The notes beneath the pieces were generated by a model. The model was not told the DNA's origin. It did not search any database and saw only the letters and a program-made list of their open reading frames with translations. A DNA stretch of 18,761 nt. Source: DATGEP01 sp035310125. GTDB lineage: Bacteria; Chloroflexota; Ktedonobacteria; Ktedonobacterales; JADMIN01. The DNA is taken from positions 1 through 18,761 of the forward strand of contig DATGEP010000372.1 of NCBI GenBank assembly GCA_035310125.1, read 5' to 3'. Below, in pieces: positions 1-8,313 of the stretch. Every line of letters starts with the position of its first letter. The stretch's first letter is position 1. The position numbers and the translations under genes were made by a program.

Positions 1-241
1 TTACGGCGTAGCCGCATGTCGCCGCACCGGCGAGCGTGAGCACGATCACGTCGGTGACTTTGTATCCGAGCAGGTGCCCGACGGACTGTGGCAGGAGCAG
101 CGCCGGCAGGCCCGTTACGGACGCGGCGACGACGGCGACCCCCTGACGCCGGAATTGTTGGCTGCCCCCGAGGACCGCCCGGAGGCGGACGAGAAGCCAA
201 ACGCACACCGCCAGCTCCATCAATGAGTTGAGAACGATCAC
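1..241 (-). CDS. Membrane protein, C-terminal half of a split gene (runs off window)
   Basis: The frame is open from the GTG at 239-241 to the window edge, so the protein is cut at its C-terminus. It begins MIVLNSLMELAVCVWLLVRL, a clear membrane segment. A charged loop and a second hydrophobic stretch (VAVVAASVTGLPALLL) follow, and it ends at the window edge with VLTLAGAATCGYAV. That last stretch repeats the LAGAATLGYA motif near the start of the upstream reading frame (238-471), so the two frames look like halves of one internally duplicated membrane protein. Upstream of the GTG this frame reads GAAIVAV, which continues the hydrophobic segment. Either a one-base indel near 254-262 split a single gene, or two genes are coupled through a GTGA overlap. 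An ATG at 218-220 is another possible start. No function can be assigned. Confidence 0.5.
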   Translation of the reverse strand, partial: MIVLNSLMELAVCVWLLVRLRAVLGGSQQFRRQGVAVVAASVTGLPALLLPQSVGHLLGYKVTDVIVLTLAGAATCGYAV

Positions 242-471
242 GGCAACGATGGCTGCGCCGCGCCGGACGTATATGCCACGGCGCACGCAAACAGGGCGCA
301 CAGGCTGTACACGAGTGTGGCGATTACGTGAAAGCGCGCCTCAAGCCAGTTGCCGCGCCTGACGCCGAGTGCGAGCGCGGCGGCGTACCCAAGCGTCGCC
401 GCGCCCGCTAACCGCATCAGATATCGATCATCGCCCGAGTAGCCGTTGATCGGGGCGGGTTCGTGGACCAA
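238..471 (-). CDS. Small membrane protein, N-terminal half of a split gene
   Basis: This 77-residue frame starts at a TTG (469-471) and has no convincing Shine-Dalgarno; an in-frame ATG lies 18 codons further in. It carries two hydrophobic segments: RLAGAATLGYAAALALGV and, after a short basic loop, VIATLVYSLCALFACAVAYT. It ends QPSLP at a TGA that overlaps the GTG of the next frame. The second membrane segment is followed by SGAAQPSLP here, while the adjacent frame continues naturally as AAIVAVIVLNS, which favours a frameshift in one gene. It lies 60 bp downstream of the solute-binding protein on the same strand and may be the third gene of that transcript. The family is not recognised; the LAGAATxGYA motif appears twice in the combined protein. 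Confidence 0.5.
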   Translation of the reverse strand: MVHEPAPINGYSGDDRYLMRLAGAATLGYAAALALGVRRGNWLEARFHVIATLVYSLCALFACAVAYTSGAAQPSLP

Positions 472-531
472 CGTGCGACGCCGTTCACGGAGTCGACCCA
501 GGACCTCGCCAACTGAAATCTGCGCGCGGCG

Positions 532-1866
532 CTACTCGCCGCGTAGCACAGCGTTGACCGCTCTCGCCGCGGCGTCCAGACGCTGTTGAACCTTGTCTGC
601 GCCAATGGGCGTGCCACCGCTCAGACCCACGTCATCCCACAGTGCCTGGAGTTGTTCTTGCAGCACCGGCTCAACCGAGGTCCAGTTGGGAATCGGAGGC
701 GCGGTCTTGCCCGAGTCGGCAGCGGCGATGAAGACGCTGAATAAAGGGTCCGAGGCGAAGCTGAGATCCGACCGAGCGTCGATCTTGGCCGGTAGCATGC
801 CTACCGTCTGACTGTAGCGCGCCTGCGACTCGCGGCTCTGTAGGAATTCGACCCACTCCAGAGCTGCCTGGGGGTTGGGGCAATTGTCGAGAATGGCCAG
901 GTTGCTACCGCCGACGAACGTATATTGACCACCTGGCCCGGCTGGGAATGGCGCAAACGCGACGTTGGCTCGGGTCACATCGTCGGACCACCCGCCGGCA
1001 TCCTTTGCCGCGCGCGCCGCACTGATAATCCACGGTCCAGTGATGATTGTTGCCGCCTGGCCTGCCCCGAAGCGAACCTCGGCGTCCGTTGAGTTGAGTT
1101 TGAGTGTGTCTGGTGCAGTCAGGCCCTCACCGTACAGGTCATAGAAAAACGTGGTTCCAGCAACCGCCTGGAGCGAGTTGAATGCCGCCGTACGTCCATC
1201 GGGGGTCAGGATATCGGCGCCGTACGCCCACATAAACATGGCTGCGTTTTGCCAGACAGTCCCATCGTTGCGTCCGGCGTGAACGATCGGCGCGATGTCG
1301 GGACTGGTCTGTTTGATCAACTCCAATGTACGTTCAAAGGCATCCATGTTGGCAAACGCCTCTGACTGCGTTAGTCCGGTCTTGAGCAGCACATCACGTC
1401 GATACGCGATGGCGCGGACGTCCGAAAACCAGGGCAGCGCGCCGACGACATCTGAACCCAGGACGCCGCGGGTTTGCCACGACGCGTCGCTGAACGCTTT
1501 GGCCCCACCAATCGACTCGACTTCAGCAGGCGCATACGCGCGCAGTCCGCCCTGAGCCGTGAAGGTCGGCACCCAGGTCGTCCCAAGTTGAGCAACACAC
1601 GGTCCGCCGCCGTCTTGAACCGCGCCCTGCAGACGCAGGAACGCGTCCGTCCAACTGACCAGGACGGGCTGCACGCGCACGTCTGGATAAGCGACCCGAA
1701 ATGCATCGACTTCAATTTGGATCGCGGCCGCGGGGTCCGCGCCGTTCGGCATATACCAGAAAATAATCGGGGCGGCCGGCTGCGCGGAGGCCATCGGCGA
1801 CAACGTTGCGCAGAGCACGACTGCCGTAGTCACCGTCAGGCAGCGGATGCGCAACCACCACTTCAA
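532..1866 (-). CDS. Extracellular solute-binding protein, family 1 (carbohydrate ABC type)
   Basis: The 444-residue protein has a classical signal peptide: basic start MKWWLRIR, hydrophobic core LTVTTAVVLCATL, and a likely cleavage site ASA|Q at residues 26-29. There is no lipobox cysteine. The mature part opens PIIFWYMPNG and continues with IQIEVDAFRVAYPDVRV, the usual beta-strand, helix, strand start of family-1 (MalE/UgpB-like) binding proteins. Later parts fit the fold: GALPWFSDVRAIAYRRDVL, AATIITGPWIIS, FVGGSNLAIL and PQAALEWVEFLQS. It should capture a sugar or similar solute outside the membrane. No permease or ATPase gene is nearby. The TTG start (1864-1866) overlaps the TGA of the upstream GGDEF-EAL gene as TTGA, suggesting translational coupling and a sensing partnership rather than, or as well as, transport. 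The ligand cannot be read from the sequence. Confidence 0.9.
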   Translation of the reverse strand: MKWWLRIRCLTVTTAVVLCATLSPMASAQPAAPIIFWYMPNGADPAAAIQIEVDAFRVAYPDVRVQPVLVSWTDAFLRLQGAVQDGGGPCVAQLGTTWVPTFTAQGGLRAYAPAEVESIGGAKAFSDASWQTRGVLGSDVVGALPWFSDVRAIAYRRDVLLKTGLTQSEAFANMDAFERTLELIKQTSPDIAPIVHAGRNDGTVWQNAAMFMWAYGADILTPDGRTAAFNSLQAVAGTTFFYDLYGEGLTAPDTLKLNSTDAEVRFGAGQAATIITGPWIISAARAAKDAGGWSDDVTRANVAFAPFPAGPGGQYTFVGGSNLAILDNCPNPQAALEWVEFLQSRESQARYSQTVGMLPAKIDARSDLSFASDPLFSVFIAAADSGKTAPPIPNWTSVEPVLQEQLQALWDDVGLSGGTPIGADKVQQRLDAAARAVNAVLRGE

Positions 1867-4682
1867 GCGGCGGCGGATGACAATTCCCCCCGGCGATGGA
1901 GCAGCCAGGCCGTGATCTCGGACTGGGGCGCGGGTCGGGCCAGGAAGAAACCCTGGACGACGTCACAATCGAGGTCCATCAGTAGTTGCCAGGTAGCCTC
2001 GTCTTCGACTCCCTCAGCCACGACCGTCAGTCCCAGGTCGTGCGCGAGTCCGATGGTCGAGCGGACAATCGCCGCGTCACTGTCGTCGCGTGCCAGGTGG
2101 CGGATAAAGGACTTATCAATCTTGAGCTCGTCGACGGGCAGCCGCTTGAGGTAAGCCAGGGACGAATAACCAGTGCCGAAATCGTCGACGGCGATGCCGA
2201 TGCCCATGTCGCGCAGGCGCTGCAGCGCTGCGACGGCCTGCGCCGGATCGGTCATCAAGCTGCTCTCGGTCAGCTCGAGCTGGAGTCGATTGGGTGGCAC
2301 GCCGTTGGTCTCTAGCAGGTGCTGCACGAACTGCGCCAGGTCCGGTTCCGGGAGATTGAGGGCGGACAGATTGACCGCTACGCTGATATCCAGCCCGTCG
2401 TCGAGCCAGGTACGGAGTTGGTCGAGTGCAGTTGTTAGCGCCCAACGTGTCAGCAACCCGATCACGCCAGTCTCCTCGGCGAGTGGCACAAACGTATCGG
2501 GCGGGATCAGTCCACGTTGCGGATGGTGCCAGCGCGCAAGCGCCTCAACGCCAATTGCCTGACCAGAGATCAAGCTGACTTTGGGCTGATAATGCAACTC
2601 GAGCCCGCCGTTGGCAATCGCTTGCTTCAGATCGGCAGCCAGCGCCCGTTTGTCCACCGCCTGGCGGTCCTGGTAGGCGGAATAGACCACCGCCCCGCTG
2701 CCTTCACGCTTGGCGACGTACATGGCCACGTCCGCGCAACGCAGCAACTCCGATGGGTCTCGGCTATGGATGGGCGCCGAAGCGATGCCGATGCTTGCAT
2801 GCGTTTGCAGGGCGTGGCCATCGACCAGCAGCGGTTGTTCGAGCACGGCTGTCAGTGCGTGAGCAATGCACAGGCCCTCCTCGGCATCGGTTGCGGGCAG
2901 CACAATCGCAAACTCATCGCCGCCCAGTCGGGCGACCGTATCGGAGACGCGGACGGCTTGTGTCAGCCGCTGGCCGATGACCTCCAGAACCCCGTCGCCG
3001 ACCTGGTGGCCGAAGCTGTCATTGATTTCCTTGAAACCATCCAGGTCGAGCACCAGCAAGGCGATCGACGCGCTGGCATCCAGTCCCTGGAGAGCCTGGC
3101 CGATCCGGTCATGGAACAGGCTACGATTGGGCAGGCGGGTCAGGGCGTCGTACAGTGCGAGTTGAGTCAGTGCGTCGTCAGTAGCCTTGCGCTGGGTAAT
3201 GTCGCGGCTGTTGATCACCGCGGTGAATCCAAGGCCCGGCGGGGCGGCGGTGGCCACTGCTTCGACCCAGCGCCAGCCGCCGTCCGCGTGAAGCAAGCGA
3301 AATTCGAGCGGGCTGCCCACGTTGGTGCCGTTTTCGCGCAGCTTTTCGTACAGGCGACGCTGGACCATGCCGGCGTCGTCCGGATGAATCAACGAAGCTG
3401 CGGAGTGGCCCAAGAGCTGGTCAGGCGAGTAGCCGAGCACCGTTTCGTGCGACGGGCTGATATAGCGAATCATCATCTGCGCATCGAGCCCGGTGATCAG
3501 GTCCGAGCCATGCTCGATCAGTGCTCGAAAATAACTTTCGCTCGCCTGCAGGGCAGCCGTACGTTGGGCGACCTCCAGCTCGAGCTCTTCGCGGCGAGCG
3601 TGCAAGCGGCGCATAATGCCCCCGATTTCGTGGGCCAGGACGGCCATCTCGCGCGGATGCCAGCCAGCCGAGCGAGGGGGTTTCTGCTCGAGGTCACCGG
3701 CGCCGACCGCGGTCGCGCTGCGCGCAAGCTGGCGCATGGGTGCAGTCAGGAGATGGGCGATGAGCCCTGACAGTAGCACCGCTACCAACAGTGCCGCTGC
3801 GCCAAGCATGAACGCCTGGCGTCGGATTGCGCCAACCTGCTCCTGAACGCTGGCCTCAGAAATCGCGACCAGCGCGGTCCATGCCAGCCCGTGGGTGCGC
3901 ACGGGTGCCGCGGCCGCGCGTACGAGGGCTCCGGTCTTGTCGGCTGAAACGCGGTACTCAATCGCATCGCCGACAGGTGCATACAGCGGTAGGCCACCGA
4001 CCTGGGACGGGTCGGCGCCGAGCACTGGACTCAGATCGGTCATCACCCGGCCACCATCGTCCAGAATGACGGCTTGCAGGCCGAGCGTCTGATTGGAGAA
4101 GGTCCGAGCCAGGGTACTCAGGTCGGCGGGTTCCAGCGCGGCGTCGACAAACCCAGCCAGGGTGCCGCTGCTCGACAACGTTGGGGCCAGGACCTGCAGC
4201 GCCGGCCCGCCGGTCACCGGGTCCCAGGCCGGCCAGGCGACGGTATCGGCGCCGGTCCGACGCATGGTCTGGAACGCGTTGAGTGCCCCAAGCGTATGTC
4301 CGGCGAACCTGTTGTCAGCCAGATCGGTCAGCGGTTGGGTTGCCAGCCAGGTACCTGTACGGTCACCAAGCGCCAGAAACGCGAGGTGGCCACTGGCCAC
4401 GCGGTGTCGGATGAGGAGCCCTTCCAGAGCGTTGTCGGTGAAGCCTGGCTGGGCCTCAACCTGTCGGGCAAAGCCATCGATCTCCGCAATACGGAGATCG
4501 AGGTATTGCTGGAATGCGTTCGCCAGATCGTACGCCGCGCTCGCTACCTGCTGATCGTCCTGTCTGACCTGGGCATCAGCCAGTTGGGTGCTCTGCAAGA
4601 TGCCGAGCAGCAGGACTGGTAGTGTGGCCAATAGACTGAAGCCGACGAGGAGGTAGGTACGAATCGTCGGCCGCTGTCGCAT
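1863..4682 (-). CDS. Membrane-bound sensor with PAS, GGDEF and EAL domains (c-di-GMP turnover)
   Basis: The 939-residue protein has membrane segments at about 10-30 and 290-312, enclosing a 260-residue extracytoplasmic region of the size of a double Cache sensor. A HAMP linker (about 312-365), a coiled coil and a PAS domain (about 382-497) follow. The GGDEF domain (about 505-668) has an intact GGDEF motif at 587-591 and an inhibitory RxxD site at 578-581. The EAL domain (about 685-930) has EAL 713-715, NLSA, ELTES, DDFGTGYSS from 833, K854, AEGVE from 889 and QGFF from 910. Both cyclase and phosphodiesterase signatures are therefore complete; which activity dominates cannot be told. The ATG at 4680-4682 starts directly with the first membrane segment; no strong Shine-Dalgarno is visible. 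Its stop overlaps the start of the binding-protein gene, so that protein is a candidate ligand carrier for the outer domain. Confidence 0.93.
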   Translation of the reverse strand: MRQRPTIRTYLLVGFSLLATLPVLLLGILQSTQLADAQVRQDDQQVASAAYDLANAFQQYLDLRIAEIDGFARQVEAQPGFTDNALEGLLIRHRVASGHLAFLALGDRTGTWLATQPLTDLADNRFAGHTLGALNAFQTMRRTGADTVAWPAWDPVTGGPALQVLAPTLSSSGTLAGFVDAALEPADLSTLARTFSNQTLGLQAVILDDGGRVMTDLSPVLGADPSQVGGLPLYAPVGDAIEYRVSADKTGALVRAAAAPVRTHGLAWTALVAISEASVQEQVGAIRRQAFMLGAAALLVAVLLSGLIAHLLTAPMRQLARSATAVGAGDLEQKPPRSAGWHPREMAVLAHEIGGIMRRLHARREELELEVAQRTAALQASESYFRALIEHGSDLITGLDAQMMIRYISPSHETVLGYSPDQLLGHSAASLIHPDDAGMVQRRLYEKLRENGTNVGSPLEFRLLHADGGWRWVEAVATAAPPGLGFTAVINSRDITQRKATDDALTQLALYDALTRLPNRSLFHDRIGQALQGLDASASIALLVLDLDGFKEINDSFGHQVGDGVLEVIGQRLTQAVRVSDTVARLGGDEFAIVLPATDAEEGLCIAHALTAVLEQPLLVDGHALQTHASIGIASAPIHSRDPSELLRCADVAMYVAKREGSGAVVYSAYQDRQAVDKRALAADLKQAIANGGLELHYQPKVSLISGQAIGVEALARWHHPQRGLIPPDTFVPLAEETGVIGLLTRWALTTALDQLRTWLDDGLDISVAVNLSALNLPEPDLAQFVQHLLETNGVPPNRLQLELTESSLMTDPAQAVAALQRLRDMGIGIAVDDFGTGYSSLAYLKRLPVDELKIDKSFIRHLARDDSDAAIVRSTIGLAHDLGLTVVAEGVEDEATWQLLMDLDCDVVQGFFLARPAPQSEITAWLLHRRGELSSAAA

Positions 4683-4826
4683 CTCATACGACTATCGGCA
4701 TCCGTTCGGTCGCGCATTACAGATCGGCCGTCTGGCGCGCCTCCTGCAGGCCTATCGCGAGGGCCAGTTCGGCTCGGCGCGCAACCTTCGAGGACCTCGA
4801 CGCCGCGATCGACGCGCGGCCGCCGG

Positions 4827-5301
4827 CTGACGCTCGTCGAGAACCTTCAGCGCGAGGACCTGGTGCCGAAAGAAGAGGCCGCGGCGCTCGAGGTTCTGGT
4901 CCGCGAGCGTGGCTCGTCGACGCCCCAGGTCGGCGAGGCGATCAACCGCAGCCCGATGTACGTCTCCAATCGGCTACGCGTGTTCGAGGACCTGGTGCTG
5001 GCCGCGCCGGTGCTCGGCAACCAGCTGGCTGGCGGTCAGCACCGCGGAGGAACTGCTACGCGTCCCCGTGGAGGACCGCGCGGTGTTTGTCGAGCGGGCG
5101 GTCACAGAGCGCTGGGCCAGGCTGAGGCTCGCCAGGCAGTCGAGGACCGTAAAGTTACTTTACGCACGGGCCTGCCATCGCCTCGGCTGCCCAGTCACAT
5201 CCGCGCGCTGCGTGAGGAGCTCGCAGGTCTCAACCCCAGCACACTGTCAATCCTGGCGCGGCGTGAGCTCAAGCTATTACTCGAGGGCGGGCGGGTCCTC
5301 A
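4827..5301 (+). pseudogene. Decayed ParB-like gene with two frameshifts
   Basis: One frame reads LTLVENLQREDLVPKEEAAA and then VGEAINRSPMYVSNRLRVFE. These are the ENLQRE(D/E)L segment and helix-turn-helix typical of ParB/Spo0J-type nuclease and DNA-binding proteins. After VLGNQLA (about 5030) the coding signal moves to the +1 frame as VSTAEELLRVPVEDRAVFVE. Near 5140-5150 it returns to the first frame, ending ALREELAGLNPSTLSILARR. No single frame covers the gene, and no start or N-terminal nuclease motif is visible upstream of LTLVENLQ, so the 5' end is also missing. The 3' limit is uncertain because in-frame sequence runs on to a stop at 5384 over a minus-strand ORF. I call it a dead remnant, probably of a mobile element or plasmid, not a working partition gene. 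Confidence 0.65.
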
Positions 5302-5310
5302 CATCGACCG

Positions 5311-5580
5311 CTACCCCGCATCGTCGACCGGCAGAACGTAAGTCGACTGGCAGAACCAGTGCAGGTCTGCGAGGCCCCCGGTGAGTGGTTCCGCGGAGAA
5401 CGGATATTTCGCGGTGATCAACTTGATCACGGCCTCGCCTAGATGATTACGACAGACATCGATGTTGGCGAATTGACGTCCGAGCAGTCGGTCAGTTAGC
5501 CCTGCATTCGGGTTCGCGACGCGAATCACTGCGCCTGCACACGCACCGCACATTCCCTTCTGGCCGCTCCGAAAGGGCAT
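5311..5580 (-). CDS. Small hypothetical protein with CxxC and CxxH (zinc-ribbon-like)
   Basis: From the ATG at 5578-5580 this gives 89 residues. MPFRSGQKGMCGACAGAVIR is followed by DVCRNHLGEAVIKLI and a tail containing YPFSAEPLTGGLADLHWFC. The spacing CxxC, about 30 residues, then CxxHL resembles small zinc-ribbon proteins in which two knuckles bind one metal ion. The frame stays open upstream to 5841, but that part overlaps the STAND regulator and looks non-coding, so I chose the internal ATG. No clear Shine-Dalgarno precedes it. It would be transcribed divergently from the regulator at 5683. The family is not recognised, and it could be a chance frame next to a decayed gene. Confidence 0.4.
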   Translation of the reverse strand: MPFRSGQKGMCGACAGAVIRVANPNAGLTDRLLGRQFANIDVCRNHLGEAVIKLITAKYPFSAEPLTGGLADLHWFCQSTYVLPVDDAG

Positions 5581-5635
5581 ATCAGCGTCATTCGTGCGCT
5601 TCCGCGTACACGACCCGAACCTCGAGGAGTCCACC

Positions 5636-5667
5636 TTGCGCTCAGGCGAGGATACGTGGCGTATAGT
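5636..5667 (+). promoter_or_regulatory. Candidate promoter for the XRE-STAND-LuxR gene
   Basis: A TATAGT box at 5662-5667 lies 15 bp before the ATG at 5683. The nearest -35-like element, TTGCGC at 5636-5641, is 20 bp away, which is longer than ideal. If used, transcription would begin near 5674 and leave a very short leader containing AGGGAG. That would exclude the GTG at 5656 as the start codon. This is sequence resemblance only. Confidence 0.3.
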
Positions 5668-5682
5668 GGCGGCCCAGGGAGC

Positions 5683-8223
5683 ATGCATCCAACGGAGCTG
5701 CGGGACCGCCGTAAGCGCCTGCGCCTCAGCCAGGCGGACCTCGGGCGCGCGCTGGGCGTCGCCCGAAACACTGTGGCGCGCTGGGAACGTGGCGAGCTGG
5801 ATATTCGCCACCCGGATCTCGTGATCCTGGCGCTCGATCAACTCCAGAACGCAACGAGCAACCAGGCGAACAGCCTCACGATCCGCAATCCGCCGAACAA
5901 CCTGCCGGCCGAGACAAACAGTTTCATTGGCCGCCAGGACGAGATTGGTGCGGTGTGCAAGCTACTGACCGGTACTCGACTCGTCACCCTGATTGGAACC
6001 GGAGGTGTCGGTAAGACCCGCCTGGCCTTACGGGTCGCGCGCCAGAGCCTCGCGGAATTTCCGGAGGGCGTGTGGTGGGTGGACCTCGCACCGCTCTCTG
6101 ATGCCGCGCTGATCGGACGTACCATCGGTGGTGTCCTGGACATCCGGGAAGATGCAACTCGGCCCACCGCGAAAAGTCTCGCCAGCGGCATCGGCTCACG
6201 ACGACTGCTGCTCGTGCTCGACAACTGCGAGCACCTGCTCGAAGGCTTTGCTGGGCTGCTCAGAGTGTTGCTCGGCAATTGTCCCAATCTGCGTGCGCTC
6301 GCAACCAGCCGTGAGCCGCTGCGGCTCAGCGCCGAAAACGTGTACGCGGTGCTGCCCTTTCCTACACCGCCCCCGCATGCCACGCACTCGCCGCGGGAGC
6401 TACTTCAAATGGAGGCCATTCGACTGCTCATCGAGCGGACCGCGGCTCAGGCTGGCGGGCCGCCCGATCCAGACCGAGCGGTGGCATTCGCCGAGATCGC
6501 CCTGCGCCTGGACGGCTTGCCACTGGCGCTCGAGTTGGCCGCCGCGCGCCTGCCATCCATCGGGGCGTGGGAGCTGTCGAGACGGCTTACGAACGCGCTC
6601 GCCGTGCTCACTTGCGGGCCGCGTGACGCCACCGACCGCCATTCCACCTTGCGGGCGATGCTCGATTGGTCGTACGCGCTGCTGACACCGTCGGAACAGT
6701 GCCTGCTCGCGCGGTTGTCCGTCTTCGTCGGCGGCTGGACGCTAGAAGCGTGCGAAGGCGTGTGCGCAGACAACGGTATAGAGGCCTCGAACGTCCTGGA
6801 TCTGCTCGGCGGGCTTATCGCCAAATCGCTCGTTCATACCGAGGCGGGCCCAGCCGGCACGATTCGCTATCGCATGCTGGAGACGGTCCGCCAGTATGCC
6901 GCCGAAAAATTGGACCGATCCCGCGAGCTCGATGCGATTCGAGCGCGCTGCCGTGACTGGTACCTCGACCTGATCGAAAACGCGCCCGAGGATGGTCGTC
7001 GGCCACTGGGCAACAACCAGGTCCTGGCACGCCTGGACGCGGACGCCGACAACATTCGCGTGGCGCTGAACTCGTCACTCCAGGATGACCGCGCCCTGGA
7101 GCGCGCGATTGGCGCCGCCGGCAAGATCTGGTGGTTCTGGACCGATCGCGGTCGCCCCGTAGAAGGTTGGGAAATGCTCCAGCAATTGCTAGCGCGGGCC
7201 GACGCGGTGTGTTCCGAGAGCCGCGCGGAGGGCGTTTACGGGGCCTGCCTGCTGGCATGGGCGATTGGCGGTGAGCGACTCGCCGTGGCCCGCGAGCTCG
7301 CCGACCAGGCCGTCGCGATGCGCCGCGAGCTGGGTGGAGTCGCTCGAGTGGCACACGTGCTGTGCGGCGTGTCACGTCCACTGATGGACGTCGGCGAGAT
7401 GGAGACAGCGCGGCTGTTTCTGCACGAGTCACTCGAGCTTGCGCAGGCCGCGGACAAGCCACAGACGGTGGCGCGCTGCCTGCACGGGCTCGGAACCCTG
7501 GCGCATCGGCGGCTTGATCTCGTGCGCGCCGCGGAGTACTACGCGCGCGCTTTCAAGCTCTGTCAACAGATCCAGGACCGCTACGGCATGACGACCGAAC
7601 TCGGAACCTGGTTACTCCTGGAGTATCAAAGAGGGGATTGGCGGCAGGCCCTCGCCAGAGCTCGACAAGCAATTCTGCTTCGGCGCGAACTGCGTGCGCG
7701 CAGCGGACAACACGAGCTCCTCGGCGTTGTAGCGGGCGTGATCGCCGGCCAGCGCCAGCCGGAGCGCGCAGGTCGGTTTTATGGCGCTTCGGAGCAAGTA
7801 CGGCAGCAATTCGGTATGGAGCGCGAAGTATGGCGGTCTGCTGCGCTTTCGACGCTGTTGACGCGGGACCTGGCATATGCGCGGACCCGAATCGGAGCGG
7901 CTGCTTTTGCGCAGTCCGTCGTAACGGGCCGATCCTTGCAGCTGGACCAAGCGCTTGACGAGGCGCTGATGGCGATCGATCTGGCTCTGACCAACGCTCG
8001 CGATCGCCGCGCAAATGGACGATTGACGCCGCGCGAGCTAGAGGTCGCCGATCTGGTTGCGCGGGGATGTACGAATCGACAGATCGCGGATCAGCTCGTG
8101 GTCACCGAAGCGACAGCCGCCAAGCACGTCGAGCACATTCTCAACCGGCTCGGCTTCAACACCCGCTCCCAGATCGCAGCCTGGGCGGCGAGCCAGGCCA
8201 GCGCAGCCGACGAATATTCGTAA
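5683..8223 (+). CDS. XRE-STAND ATPase-TPR-LuxR transcriptional regulator
   Basis: The 846-residue protein has DNA-binding domains at both ends. Residues about 5-55 form an XRE-type helix-turn-helix (LRLSQADLGRALGVARNTVA). A STAND/NB-ARC ATPase module follows: entry motif SFIGRQDEI, Walker A GTGGVGKT at 105-112, Walker B LLLVLDN at 175-181, TSREPL at 208-213, and the downstream GLPLALELAAARL signature. A winged-helix stretch and a helical TPR-like region fill about 300-760. A LuxR-type helix-turn-helix closes the protein from 781 (LTPRELEVADLVARGCTNRQ). Such proteins are thought to act as ATP-dependent switches triggered by ligand or protein binding to the TPR region. The ATG at 5683 with AGGGAG just upstream gives a natural XRE start; a GTG at 5656 would add nine residues. 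The same-strand binding-protein gene 90 bp downstream is a plausible target or partner. Confidence 0.92.
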   Translation: MHPTELRDRRKRLRLSQADLGRALGVARNTVARWERGELDIRHPDLVILALDQLQNATSNQANSLTIRNPPNNLPAETNSFIGRQDEIGAVCKLLTGTRLVTLIGTGGVGKTRLALRVARQSLAEFPEGVWWVDLAPLSDAALIGRTIGGVLDIREDATRPTAKSLASGIGSRRLLLVLDNCEHLLEGFAGLLRVLLGNCPNLRALATSREPLRLSAENVYAVLPFPTPPPHATHSPRELLQMEAIRLLIERTAAQAGGPPDPDRAVAFAEIALRLDGLPLALELAAARLPSIGAWELSRRLTNALAVLTCGPRDATDRHSTLRAMLDWSYALLTPSEQCLLARLSVFVGGWTLEACEGVCADNGIEASNVLDLLGGLIAKSLVHTEAGPAGTIRYRMLETVRQYAAEKLDRSRELDAIRARCRDWYLDLIENAPEDGRRPLGNNQVLARLDADADNIRVALNSSLQDDRALERAIGAAGKIWWFWTDRGRPVEGWEMLQQLLARADAVCSESRAEGVYGACLLAWAIGGERLAVARELADQAVAMRRELGGVARVAHVLCGVSRPLMDVGEMETARLFLHESLELAQAADKPQTVARCLHGLGTLAHRRLDLVRAAEYYARAFKLCQQIQDRYGMTTELGTWLLLEYQRGDWRQALARARQAILLRRELRARSGQHELLGVVAGVIAGQRQPERAGRFYGASEQVRQQFGMEREVWRSAALSTLLTRDLAYARTRIGAAAFAQSVVTGRSLQLDQALDEALMAIDLALTNARDRRANGRLTPRELEVADLVARGCTNRQIADQLVVTEATAAKHVEHILNRLGFNTRSQIAAWAASQASAADEYS

Positions 8224-8313
8224 TTCTCGGAATGACGCGCGGCGTGTCGCGGCCTGAATCTGGCGGGTATCTCGATCACCTACCTGGGCTTCGGCGGTCC
8301 ACGCGGGGGAAAT

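Noticed and set aside
1474..2154. Plus-strand frame of 226 codons
   Set aside because: It is rich in Arg/Ser with no domain, and it is antisense to the binding-protein and GGDEF-EAL genes.
2517..3770. Long plus-strand open frame of about 417 codons
   Set aside because: It lies opposite the GGDEF-EAL gene, has no recognisable motif, and the minus strand encodes clear domains throughout.
5581..5841. N-terminal extension of the small zinc-ribbon-like ORF
   Set aside because: It overlaps the start of the XRE-STAND gene antisense and shows no motif; the internal ATG is preferred.
8211..8222. CGAATATTCG palindrome at the end of the XRE-STAND gene as a terminator
   Set aside because: The stem is short and AT-containing, overlaps the stop codon and is not followed by a T-run.
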